From Isoetes taiwanensis (Eukaryota > Streptophyta > Lycopodiopsida > Isoetales > Isoetaceae): a stretch of DNA of 64,000 bases. Shown piece by piece: positions 50,000 to 60,802 of the stretch. A program made the position numbers and the translations under genes. Numbering within the stretch: the stretch's first letter is position 1; each line of letters begins with the position of its first letter. Location of the stretch: contig JAJEKV010000424.1 of assembly GCA_021234155.1 (NCBI GenBank), positions 126,001 through 190,000 on the forward strand, given 5' to 3'. Under the pieces are notes generated by a model. The model was given only the letters and a program-made list of their open reading frames with translations. It was not told where the DNA came from and made no database searches.

Positions 50000-51410
50000 C
50001 TGATGCAAGTAAAGTAAATTGTTTATGTTTCTAACCTCTAGATATTGAGCATGCAGACAGTGTATTAGAAACTTCTCTCGGCCTTTGTATATATCATAAA
50101 TGAAGTCATCAATGGGAGAGGCCTTCCCCATTTGACGTTTGCTTTTTATTTTTGCATGTAATATAAGTAACTTTCATGTGTTTTCAGACTGGTTTTTTTT
50201 CTTAATGGATCACACTCTAACCCCTTGCAAGACTTGCACTCGCTCACTGCTCATCCCTCTGGTAGTCGGTGGGTTTTTACACCTTGGTGTGAGCCCGATG
50301 GGCTTTTACACTCTGGGGTGCGAGCCCATTGACCTAACCATCTGCCCATCTTATCTTTAAGGTCTTTCCTTGACCACAACAAGCAAGGTTTGAACCATGT
50401 TTGAAAGGCCTTGCTATTGGCAGGCAAATCTGTTTGAACAAATTGCCATGTTTGAAAATTTTATCAGTATTGCCACAGGCAAAGCTGACGGATACATGCC
50501 TTTTCTTGAAAATAAAACACCTTTGGACGCCCATAATAATCATTGGGAAACCTAATAGATGGCTTGTTTTTATCTCTCAATCCTACATTATCCCTCAATC
50601 CTGGCCTGAACCACTTGGGAATATGCCATGGGATGAAATATCAACCTTTGCAATGAGTGCTCTAAACATGGAATATGAGCTATATAAAATACAACAAAAA
50701 AAACCTAGGATTTAAACCATTAATACAATAGTTACATAAACCAAAAGCATTTGAACTTGCAAACTTCCTTACACATACAAAAACGTACAAAAAGTTACAT
50801 GAAGCTTTGCTCCTTGGGAATCGAACCCAAGTACATCCAATGAGCTGTAAAATTGAAGTCATAGCTAAAGAAGAGATTGTCGACTGCATCTTGCGGCCTT
50901 CTGTTGCAAACTCTTCAAATATCGAATACCATACATAATATATCAATTCATAAAAATACAAAATATGATCGAGTGACAATAATCTGCCTTGAGCAGTAGA
51001 AAAGAAGCAGGAAATATGTCTTAAAACAATGGATTTTATTAGGCTTAACAAATAACAATGGTATAGTCATCCACGTTCAAGGTGATGTATAGAGTCGCTA
51101 GGGGTTATGTCAATGGTAAACCCCGATGTGGTAGAATAAACTGAGTTGGGGAAAGCTTCATGTATTCTTTGACGTTATAATGGCCAGACTGTATATGTTG
51201 GGAGTCGACACAGTAGTCTGATGGCCAACCCCTATATGCCGGGAGTCATGATCCCAAACATACCTAAAATTTGTACGTCATTTTTCAGCCAAAAGAGTGG
51301 GATATCGGCCAAAAGATGATGGGATGAAAAGTGATGGGTGGCATGTCCACTTACTTTTCTTTATAGTTTATCTTTGTTTGTTTAATGAAGTTCCCAAGAA
51401 CCTTGTTGTT
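50000..51410. other. 3' flank of the AlgH-family gene; no gene recognised
   Basis: Contains two related strings (TTTTTACACCTTGGTGTGAGCCC / GCTTTTACACTCTGGGGTGCGAGCCC, abbreviated) near 50,275 and 50,305 and the tRNA-like segment listed separately. No protein motif is recognisable. Confidence 0.35.
50805..50860 (-). mobile_element. tRNA-like B-box/T-arm, possible SINE relic
   Basis: The minus strand carries an exact polymerase III B-box, GGTTCGATTCC (50817-50827), inside a perfect 5-bp T-arm (TTGGG-TTCGATT-CCCAA). An A-box-like CAGCTCATTGG precedes it by only about 9 nt, so no anticodon arm fits. It is a tRNA-derived fragment or SINE piece, not a tRNA gene. Confidence 0.35.
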
Positions 51411-51424
51411 TACATTTTTCCTCT

Positions 51425-52850
51425 CATGACCTCCAACATATGTTGGAGGTTTGCTTCATGTCCAATTAAATATCATCCTTATTACCTACTTGATTGTTTA
51501 GTTTGTGTTGTTTGTTTAATGAAGTTCTCAAGAACCTTGTTGTTCCATTTTTCCTCTCCAAACCTCCAACATATGTTGGTGGTTTGCTTCATGTCTAATT
51601 AAACATCATCCACATTACCTACTTGATTGTTTAGTTTGTGTTGCCACTTCCAACATGCGTTGGATGTTTTTGTAGACATACTATAGGTAATGAGTTTGTT
51701 ATCTAAATGACAAGCTTCCAACATACGTTGGAGGTTTCGTTCTATCAAACTGATATCATCTTTATTCCTAGCTTCTGACATATGTTGGAGGTTTACACAT
51801 GTTATCTTGTTCCATATGTCCTCTAAATTACAACATGATCTCCAACATATATTGGAGGTTTTTTAAGTTGAATCCTTTGAGCATATGTTGCAACATGACC
51901 TCCAACATATGTTGGAGGTTCTTTATGGTGATACAACATGTGGGGGAGCTTCATAGAGCATCCACTTCCAAACACGTGTTGGACTCATAACCTGGGTCTT
52001 CCAACACATGTTAGATGTTTTTGTTCATAAACCTTACCTAATGGTTTATGTTGGAGGTTTGGTTCTATCTAATCGATGTCATCTTAACCCCTAGGTTCCA
52101 ACATATGTTGGAGGTTTGCTTCATGCCTAATTAAATGTCATTCACATTATCTACGTGGTTGTGTAGTTTGTGTTGCCACTTACAACATGTGTTGGATGTT
52201 TTCGTAGATGTGCTATATCTAATGAATTTGTTATCTAAATGACAAGCTTCCAACATGAGTGAGGTTTTGTTCTATCAAGCTAATACGATCTTAATTTCTA
52301 GCTTCCAACATATGCTGGAGGTTTACCTCATGCCCCATTCATGTGCTCTAATTTACAATATGACCTCCAACATATGTTGAGGTTTTTTAAGATGGTACAA
52401 CATATGGTGGAGCTTTGTAGTGCATCCACTTTCGAACACAAGTGTTGGACTTAGATCCTGGCTCCTCCAACACGTGTTATATGTGTTTTTTTCCATAAAG
52501 TATACCTAATGGGTTATGTCTATCCAATTGACATCATCTTAACTCCTAGGTTCCAACATACATTGGAGGTTTGCATCATGCTTAACCAAATGTCATCTAT
52601 ATTAGCAAGGACTTCTTGAATATAGCTAATGAATTTGTTTATTCTACATGACAAGCTTCCAACATATGTTGGAGGTTTGGTTCCATGAAACTGATGTCAT
52701 CTTAATTCCTAGCTTCCAACACATGTTGGAGGTTTGTTATATCATATGCATTATACGCTTATCTAAAAAACAAACTTTTGGAGACGATATTGATATTTTT
52801 ATATTTGAAAATGCTTGCTTGCTTATCTCAACCACCTTCCACATACATTG
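51425..52850. repeat. Array of about 20 palindromes built on CCTCCAACATATGTTGGAGG
   Basis: The perfect 20-bp dyad CCTCCAACATATGTTGGAGG occurs at 51,430-51,449 and at about 51,899. Variants recur every 30-110 bp through 52,740, for example GCTTCCAACATACGTTGGAGG, ACTTCCAACATGCGTTGGATG and TTCCAACACATGTTGGAGG. Longer units of roughly 500-550 bp, each with about seven dyads in the same order, can be followed at least twice (compare 51,700-51,975 with 52,235-52,450). It is not coding. Confidence 0.9.
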
Positions 52851-52879
52851 TATGTTTGACTTATTTTATTGATTATTTT

Positions 52880-53260
52880 TCAGGGGAATCTAAATACAGA
52901 GCAAGTACTCTGGAAGCTCTTGAATTCATAGGTTATGATATTTCTGATGATCTTATTGAGAAAAAGTGGTGGTTTGAAGTTGTTCCTGAATATACAAAAA
53001 TATACAAAATATAATGAGGTTTGCTTGTTGGATGAGGAGAGGCAAATATATGGCATACTTTTAAAATTTGAGGAAACCCTTGGTGATGATGGAAATTGTA
53101 TCCTGCAAGGTATTGTGGAGGATCAGAAAGAGGAAGATAAAAAAATCAAAGCTTTTACTTTGAGGCTCGATAATTTTGATGTTAGAAAAATGATAAAATC
53201 TGATGACATGATTAGTTGTCAACGATATGGCTGGAAGTTACAAAATTATGACACCTAGAA
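52880..53260 (+). CDS. Unidentified protein fragment
   Basis: After an AG that could be a splice acceptor (near 52,881), the frame reads YRASTLEALEFIGYDISDDL and EKKWWFEVVPEYTKI, then with one shift GILLKFEETLGDDGNCILQG and KIKAFTLRLDNFDVRKMIKS up to a stop near 53,258. Composition and continuity are protein-like, but I do not recognise a family. It is probably an exon or transposon fragment. Confidence 0.35.
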
Positions 53261-53489
53261 AACTCTGGTATTAAGACACATGAAGATTTGATAAGTGGTT
53301 TGCACATTGTATGTGCTAGATTAGCCAGGAAAGAAACGAGATCAATGATTTATTCAAAGTTTGCTACGAAGATCCCGAATGGTCCACAACAGTGTAGCAA
53401 GATCATAAAGGGGAAGAAGACATCCATGAAAGTAAAGAAATTGAAAGAGAGAGGAAAAGGAGAAAATGACATAGAGACAAGAAAAAAAA

Positions 53490-53560
53490 GGGAAATTTCT
53501 AAAAATGCCCTTGTATTTTTGTCTAATTGTTAAAAAGCCCCTAATTTCATTGTATTTGTC
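53490..53560 (+). repeat. Direct repeat, copy 1 (GGGAAATTTCTAAAAATGCC...)
   Basis: About 65 bp matching 57,556-57,623 in the same orientation, including GCCCTTGTATTTTTGTCT and TTGTTAAAAAGCCCCTAATT. It lies just upstream of the MULE region. It may be the end of a transposon family present in two copies. Confidence 0.75.
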
Positions 53561-53609
53561 AAAATGCCATTCTCTTTTGTACGTATCTTCATTTTCAGCT
53601 GAACGGCAG

Positions 53610-53700
53610 TGGCAGGAAGCTAGATCCAGTGGACAAATGGAAATTCCAGACATCAATTTGCCTTCGTCTGATGCGCGAGCACAGATCCGGCAGAAGGACC
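53610..53700 (+). repeat. Inverted repeat partner of 56,665-56,765
   Basis: The segment containing CAGTGGACAAATGGAAATTC and CAGACATCAATTTGCCT is found in reverse complement at about 56,705-56,765, and similarity continues to CACAGATCCG. In protein terms both read GQMEIPDINLP. The pair flanks the MULE transposase. Confidence 0.8.
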
Positions 53701-53981
53701 GGCGCCCAGCAACTTGAATCTTCACAAACAAGTAAGTTTTGGTTTTTGCATGCTTTTTATTTCTGTATTCTTTCAATGTTGAGACAGTTTTGCAAAAGCC
53801 AAGACTTTAAGTTTTGCATGCTTTTTATTTCGTAAAATATTTTGGAGAAAGGGAATTCCGATAGTGAGATTGGCTTAAATTAACTTCTGCATCAACTCTA
53901 TGCACATGTCTTTTACTGTGTCCTTTTTTTTTCCTTTTCTTTCCAATATTGCAGGAATAATTGTTACAAGGGTTATCAATA

Positions 53982-55660
53982 TGGAGCTAGTTAAAGGAAC
54001 AATATTTGATTCATTGATAAAGGTCAAGAATGCAGTTCGGACAGATGCCATTGCATCATACACTGAATTCAGAGTTATTAAATCTGATAGATCACGGTTT
54101 AGGGTCAAATGCAGTGATGAGAATTGCACATGGCACAAAGGCCCAAGATGTATGATTCGTTCAGTAGGAGTGCATAATTGTCGTGGCAACTAGCAGTTGA
54201 GCAATAAAGAAGCATCAGCTAGTTGGCTGGCAAGAAAATACTAGGAAAAGTTCAGAGAACATCCTCATTATAAGCCAACCGAGTTGATAGATGACTTTCG
54301 CAGAGAAGCTGGCGTTACTCTAACCTATACAGTTGCTTACAATGCAAAGGAAATAGCTATGGGCATCATTAATGGAGACTACAGAAGAGGTTACAGAAAA
54401 TTACAAGGCTTCTGTCAGAAGCTTTTAGAAAGCAATCCAGGAAGTAGAGTTGCTCTTGAGGAGAGCAATGGACGTTTTTATAGGTTATTCTTTGCCTACA
54501 GAGCATGTTTCACCGGTTTTTCGAAGTTGTAGGCCTTTGTGGGATTAGATGGCACTTTTCTAACTAGGAAATACCTTGGTCATCTCATTTGTGCTACAGG
54601 GATTGATGCCACATGTAGTCTTTTCCCTATCGCATTTGGAGTCATTGACAATGAAAACACAGAGAATTGGATATGGTTTCTATAGCATTTACGCAATAGC
54701 TTGCAGATGGACTCAAGTTTCATGTTTGTATCAGATAGAGACAAAGGTTTGCAAGAGGCCCTTTATGATGTTTTTCCTGGCATTCCAAATGCATAACCGC
54801 ATGAGGCACCTCGAAGCAAATTTGAAGAAAAAATGCAACAACACCGAAGTTTTTGCATTTTTCTTCCGAGGCCTGCGACGAGCAAACACAATCCCTGAAT
54901 ATGAAGAGCAAATAAGTAAGATGAGGAATTGAATAATGCAAAGAACAGATTAGTTATTAGAAACCACACCACCAAATAGCTGGGCTACTGCACACTTCCA
55001 GGGGCATCGGTTTGGTCATTTGACCTCTAACATATCAGGGTCTTTGAATTCTCTATTATTGAATGCAAGGGAGAAGCCTATAATTGCTATGCTCAATGAT
55101 ATTAGACAGGCATTGATGGAGAGGTTTCACATACGGGGTAATGAAGCGAAGCAAGTATGGCAATCAAGCAGTCGAGTGCACCATTTATTTTAGTACCTAA
55201 AGAAGAGAAGCATAATGTAATTAATCGCAAGGCAAGATAGAATTTTACCATCGGATGGAATTATATTTGAGGTAATCACCCCAGAGCATAGATGAATAGT
55301 TGATCTAGTGCACCATACATGTACTTGTTATGCTTGGCAACATAGAGGAATCCCATGCGCTCATGCTGTGGGAGCAATTTTATGGCTGAAGAAACGTCCA
55401 CAAAGTTATGCACATCCTGGTATTACATGAGAGCATGGCGTGATGCATATGAAGGTGCAGTTTTCCCCTTTGGGGATGTGAGAGAGAACGAGGAGACCAA
55501 TCTGAAACCTCCTGCTACACGTAAGCCACCTGGTCGGCCAAAGAAAAAACGCATCCGTACTGAGGACCGCTTCAAAGAAATACGGCCATACCGGTGTTCT
55601 AGGTGTGGCCAATATGGACGACATAATCGCAAGAGTTGCAAAAATGCAATCGCGGACTGA
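53982..55660 (+). pseudogene. Mutator-like (MULE) transposase pseudogene
   Basis: The N-terminal MuDR-type zinc domain reads FRVIKSDRSRFRVKCSDENC, CTWHKGPRC and HNCRGN (54,065-54,192). The DDE core has GLDGTFLTRKYLGHLICATG (first Asp, 54,545-54,600), FPIAFGVIDNENTENW and FVSDRDKGLQEAL (second Asp, ~54,727). The third acidic residue lies in a badly shifted region. A SWIM zinc finger TCTCYAWQHRGIPCAHAVGA spans ~55,316-55,376 and a CCHC-type knuckle RCSRCGQYGRHNRKSCKN lies near the end. In-frame stops near 54,192, 54,241, 54,530 and 54,684 and several shifts inactivate it. Confidence 0.9.
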
Positions 55661-55669
55661 TCTATGGTT

Positions 55670-56340
55670 ACTGATGTATGTGTTCCTTCCGTCTACAAGA
55701 AAGACTGATCTATGTTCATGTTCATTTTATTATTTTTGCAAAGTTTTGGTTGATGAAAAGTGAATGCTGTTGAGGTTATGAGAGGGCTGAATCATATCTT
55801 GTTTTTCTGAATTGTATCTTGTAGTAACCGAGCAAGACTTCCAGTTTATTATAACAGTTATTTTGTCATGGAAGCTTTTGCAGATTTGCCATGGATGCCA
55901 TATCTATATCTTGTTGTCTCAGTTATGTTCTTAAAACTAATGTTCTTTTGTAGCCATTAAGGAATTAGAAAACCCAGTCTCTGATTGCATACATGTATGG
56001 GCATACAACTTTTCTGAATCATATCTTGTTTTTCTGATTGGGAGTGCTTGTATTGTTTTTTTGGATTGCTTTTGGAAGTGCTTCGATTGTTTGGATCTGA
56101 TTTTTGATAGCGAAGAAAAGTTCTTTCTTTGTCTTCTTTTCCAAGATAAGAAACCCCATAAGCCAGAATCAGCATTAAAACTGCTAGCATTAAACTTATA
56201 CTGGCCTTGTTCACAAGGAATTGCAGTGCACACACCTGGACTGAAAAGCTGTGGTGGGGGCTCAAACTGAGTTCCATTCCCGGAACAATCTACCAATAAC
56301 TTGGTCTCACGAATTCCACAAGTTACATCTGCAGAGGCAA
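55670..56340. other. No recognised feature (MULE 3' flank)
   Basis: Minus-strand frames run through this stretch and may continue the unknown protein region at 56,340-57,153, but no motif is secure here. Confidence 0.3.
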
Positions 56341-57153
56341 GGGCTAAGAAATCTGACTTAATAGGCACAGAAGATTGGTTAACCTTCCCCCAGCAAATAA
56401 TTTCATGGTTGTGTTCCCTAATACCACAGCTATGATCATGTCCTGCACTAAGAAGAACAAAGGTGACATTGTTTTATCTAACTGCAACTTCACTGCAGAG
56501 CAAATGGAGAGATCTAGCAAATGGGCACTTGCAATATTTGTCCTGATGGGCAAGTGATCCAGCAATAATAATAACAGGCAGGAATGGAAATGCATCATGC
56601 GTCCAAATTACTGGGCAGGGCAAAGGGCATGGTTGCAGTGGCGTCACATGGGAAGTAACAAGTTTTGCTGGACGCCAGTCCAATATTTGTCGGATCTGTG
56701 CAGAATCGAAATGCATCAGCCCAAACGCAGGCAAATTGATGTCTGGAATTTCCATTTGTCCACTGTCCCTTGGATAGTTTTCCGAGCAGATCCCAAAATC
56801 TCCCATTGGGCTCTAGTTGTTGCAACATGTCCAGAAAAGGTGATACAAACCTATTTTTCTCATTATTTTTTATTTCAGATGATATCTCCATCAATTTTAA
56901 CATTGGGGTATCATGAGCTATGATTCTTGCCGCTCTCATTCCCCACCTCTCCTTAAATTTGGGACTTTCATTAGAGAGCAGTTGCATAGCCCAGCATAGA
57001 ATGTTGTCCGGCAATAACAATAAACCTTGTATTTTCATCTTTAACTTCTTCCAAACTAGCAATGCGTATAGGTTGCATTGTTTTAGGATTTATTGGCAAA
57101 AGGTCCAAGAACCTCGGCATGACTGATGGATGCTTAATCATCTCATTTTTCAA
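56340..57153 (-). pseudogene. Unidentified mobile-element-like protein with GQH motif
   Basis: On the minus strand, frames starting near 57,153 read MPRFLDLLPINPKTMQPIRI, then TRFIVIAGQHSMLGYATAL and LLSNESPKFKERWGMRAARI, then GQMEIPDINLPAFGLMHFDS and AQIRQILDWRPAKLV down to about 56,640. A VIAGQH-type motif after a 'dispensable list' region recalls ParB-like proteins of some plant and fungal mobile elements, but I cannot name a family. Frames are broken at least twice. Part of this sequence is the inverted repeat partner of 53,610-53,700. Confidence 0.35.
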
Positions 57154-57555
57154 CCATTATACATGGGTTGGATTAAGGCAACGATAATTCCACTCTGCGA
57201 ACTCCATGGATGTCTTGAACTGAATAATACAATTGTGCACACTTGTCATGATTGGGAGTGGGTCACCAAACACAAAAACCGAACACCTCCATCAACGTAG
57301 CTGCGTTGTAAGCTTCTTCTTTTCCTCTTTGGACTATCGATTCCACGCCAAGTACCATGGAACCATGATTATCTATGATCTGTTCGTCCTTTGTAATAAG
57401 CTTTTCAACCGCATGAGAAGCAACCACTATCATTTGATTTTCAATTTCGCACCCTTATTGATTTTAATTGCATCCGATGTGGATCTCTTCTTACTCTTTC
57501 TTTTACTCCCCACGACATATCATCTTCTCCTTTTCCTACTTTTTTTTTTTTTTTG

Positions 57556-57623
57556 GGAAATTTCTAAAATGCCCTTGTATTTTTGTCTTAATTGTTAAAA
57601 AGCCCCTAATTTCATTATTAATT
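57556..57623 (+). repeat. Direct repeat, copy 2
   Basis: Second copy of the 53,490-53,560 repeat, preceded by a run of T. It lies about 4.06 kb downstream in the same orientation, so the two are not terminal inverted repeats of one element. They may be two insertions of one family, or a long direct repeat flanking the MULE interval. Confidence 0.75.
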
Positions 57624-57639
57624 AATAAATATAATATTT

Positions 57640-58545
57640 TTTTTCTTTATCTTAGGAGTTTGAACAAATTGTAAAGGTGACATTTGAAAAGCATCGGTTC
57701 GCCATTTATAATCTTCGACAACAAAGAAAGATATATTTGACAAATGGGTAAAAGCTAGTGACCTTTATAACAAAGGAGAATTGCCGATTTAAAAGGTGAT
57801 GCAAGTAAGCCTAGAAGTGGAAAAGACATTCATCTTTCTTCCTTCCGCAGACCCAAAGAATTAGAGACTTAAAGAGTTGAACTAAGTAGCATGTGCATTG
57901 TTGGATGGAAGAGTTTCTTGGAATAAAGGTGGGTCGGAAGAAGTAGATCTACCTTTTGTGCAAGACTATGCAGATAATCTCAAAGAAACACACTAGTCCT
58001 AAAATGTGGAATTGTAGCTCATATGAGAAGGTATATTTGTGATCTTAATCTCACTTTGTCTAAGCCGCTCAGGAGAAAGCATAATTTCATTATAATGGGA
58101 AAATTTTTAGTAAACTGGATTATGCAGGGGTTGTATACACGTGTACAGTACCCCTGTATCATACATATGTTGTGTACACCATGAAATATTTAGAAAACAT
58201 ATTTACTCAAGATCATACACCTTCTCGCATGTGTTAGGTAATAATGTGTGTATGACACCCATGTATCATACATATATTTTAAGATACATGAATAGATTTG
58301 TAGACATTCTCGGTGTATGATACACGGAGCAAAGACACATGTATCATACATATGTTTGTAGCATACAAGCCTCAACCAGTCTTACATCCTTCTTTGGCAA
58401 CTAAGTAAATGCACCTACTGCTTCACCAATGTTATCTGCACCCCAGCATATGATTGGAAGTTCAATAGATGGCACCATAGATTTCGTTATCTCTGTTGCT
58501 ACATTCAATGGATCAAAGATGTTTGCCATGAAGGGTCGCTTCTTT
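57640..58545. other. Unrecognised, with a thrice-repeated TGTATCATACATAT motif
   Basis: TGTATCATACATAT occurs near 58,157, 58,263 and 58,341, with related TGTATGATAC/ATACATG strings between. A protein-like fragment (IDFVISVATFNGSKMFAMKG) ends where the next repeat array starts. It vaguely resembles hAT-associated domains but is too weak to call. Confidence 0.35.
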
Positions 58546-58975
58546 ACCCCAAATGGCATGTATAATTGCCCCTGGTGCCCCGGTGTATACCCCAACCCTC
58601 CATTTGGGGGTATACCCTCCCCCGGCAACCAACCTAAAGGGGGTCTGGCCCCAAGACAACCAACACCCCCCACCCCCAAAACACCCCCACCCAATGGCTC
58701 CATAAGGGGTAGCCATTTACATCCTCAAGGTGCCATGTGGGGTATACCGCCCCCATGGCACCCCCAAATGGCACCATTTGAGGGGTATACCTGCGACCTC
58801 CACTGGAACCCCCAAATGGCGCTATGGAGCCATTTGAGGGCTCCAAATGGCATCCCAAATGGCTCCATGACGCCATTTGGGGGTATATCTACTCGCACCC
58901 CAGAATAGCTTATTTGGTGGCACCCCAAAATGGCACCATGAAGCCATTTGAGGGCCATTTGGGGGGGATATACAT
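58545..58975. repeat. CCAAATGGC / GGTATACC-rich repeat array
   Basis: About 430 bp in which CCAAATGGC, GCCATTTGAGGG and GGGGTATACC-type strings recur on both strands at short, irregular spacing. The array interrupts a protein-like sequence that seems to resume after 58,975. All frames through it are low-complexity and not treated as genes. Confidence 0.8.
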
Positions 58976-59800
58976 GTGATGGATGGCTCTAACAAAAAGA
59001 CGATGCATATAGAAAGATTTACCACTGGTATGGTGGTCACCATTTGGTGAAAGAACTATCGATGATTGGAGTATATGGATCTTGTAAGAATATTGCAAAT
59101 GCTCAAAAGAAGTGCCCAAAAACCCCGCGGCAAACAAGCTAATGTATTGAAAATAAATGACTGCAAGAAGCCGCCTAGAAGTGCCAATCGTAAGAAACCA
59201 TCGAAAACCCTCAAGATCCGCCTATAGAAGGATCTATACAAGTGTCTAAAGAAATGATATGTCGAAAGCAAAGAACAACAAATTTGGGATTTCAAAATTT
59301 GAATTTCAAATTTAAGTGGCGGATCGGGTTTCAAATTGCATGGGGCATTTTAAATTTATGTTCGCTTCCACGAAGCCACGCATACCCACCGCCAGCGCCA
59401 CCTACATCCCGCCTGCTTCCCCATTGCGACTTCGGTACGCCGGCTTCGCTTCGCCGGCCAGCCTGCCGCTAGATGGCCTATTGGACCTAGTGCGGCGCAC
59501 CGCTATTAGATGGTTTAGCTGCCGGTTTCACATCCCACTCGCCACCGCGACCGAATCGCAAGCTTCGATCACAATGGCCACGCTAGATGGCCCCATTGGA
59601 CGGGCTGGCCTTAACGCTAACGCCACTGCTAGATGGCTTTAGCCTAGTGCCGCCAATGCAGTGCTTAGCGCCCTTTGTTTTCATCACTCTAGAGAGTAAA
59701 GATATCGTGAATCATGAAGGCAAGTCTCCAAGGCAAAGGTAGGTCTTTTTTACTTGATTTTTAGTTTTCCTAGTCAAATAGCCGCTTGAATATATGTTTA
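58976..59800. other. Unrecognised; includes a GC-richer block
   Basis: Positions 59,380-59,660 are GC-rich compared with the neighbourhood and repeat a TAGATGGCC..TTGGAC motif twice, but the frames show no recognisable domain. The part before it may be the continuation of the protein-like fragment cut by the array. Confidence 0.3.
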
Positions 59801-60330
59801 CTTGATGCATATTGAGAATGCAAATGGCGTGCATCCTTAGCATGGTCTGCTTTACTAAATGCATGTTGAGGAATGCAAATGGTGCCATGGCGTCATTTGC
59901 ATTCACCACCATGCATTTGGTCTGCTATATCAAATGCATGCTGAGGATGCCTCATCATGTTTGGAAATGGCACCTTCGCACCCGCAACACAAAAAAACTT
60001 TCAAAATTTTTTTTTTTTCTTTCGGGAGTGATGCGGGCGCCAGCGCCATTTGCACTCTCAAGGTGCCATTCCCAACTATGCTGAGGATGCAAATGGCATC
60101 CTTAGCATGCTTAAGAATGGCACCTTGAGAGTGCATCCCCAACACCCCTTTTTTTTTTTTGGAAATTTTTTTGGATGCTAGGGGTGCAAATGGCGCCATG
60201 TTGCATCCTCAAGGTGCATTTCTAAGCATGCTGAGGATGCAAATGGCGCCATTTGCATTCACTAGCATGCAAAAAAAACATGTTGAGGATGCATTGCATT
60301 TGGTCTCCTATAGCAAATGCATGTACAGGT
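59800..60330. repeat. GCATGC / ATGCAAATGGC dyad-rich repeat array
   Basis: Units such as CATGCTGAGGATGCAAATGG and GTGCATCC..CACCTTGAG recur about eight times. A perfect 22-bp palindrome centred on GGCGCC lies at 60,237-60,258 (starts ATGCAAATGGC). Short T-runs separate units. The AAATGGCGCCATTT core is shared with the array at 58.5-59.0 kb, which suggests a common origin. Confidence 0.8.
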
Positions 60331-60339
60331 ATGCCAGGA

Positions 60340-60800
60340 GATTTGCTGTGGAGTCACCTTCGTCCAGCTTGGTATCACTGAAGATTTTAGTCATGACGAG
60401 ATTCAAAATGCGGCTTACAACTTTGAGGGGCAGGATTTGACCTTCTTATGAATGTTGGCAAAGAAAAGCATGATCCTACTAATGCCAGTGATTCAATTCA
60501 GCAACAAATTTCGTAATTTAGCTTCATAAACAAATTTTCTTGATGTGTAAATTTGTCCATTTCAGAAGTTAATGATGCCCTTCTTTGTGTAAAATAGGTA
60601 AAACTTGCTAACTTAAGTTGCAGTATTTTTTTTTTTTTGTTGTTGTTTTCCCCCCTCTGATATTAATGGCGCCAAATTTGGACAAAATACGTGTGAAAAA
60701 ATGCTAAATAGCGCCACATTATCGTATAAAACACCTTAAAAAATGTCTTAAAAACAATTTCATCCCTACTTGGAATCATAAATTTCTCATTGTAAAGAAA
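60340..60800. other. No recognised feature
   Basis: Contains a T-run at about 60,627 and AT-rich sequence. A short protein-like stretch near 60,360-60,440 cannot be assigned. Confidence 0.3.
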
Positions 60801-60802
60801 TT

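Noticed and set aside
51425-52850. CRISPR-like array
   Set aside because: The repeats are diverged palindromes, spacing is irregular and spacers are themselves repeated; the context is a plant nuclear genome with no cas genes.
58429-58908. 159-codon proline/glycine-rich reading frame
   Set aside because: It mostly translates the CCAAATGGC repeat array and has no recognisable domain.
58390-59160. hAT-type transposase (DUF659-like)
   Set aside because: One fragment loosely resembles the domain, but no catalytic or zinc-binding motif and no consistent frame support it.
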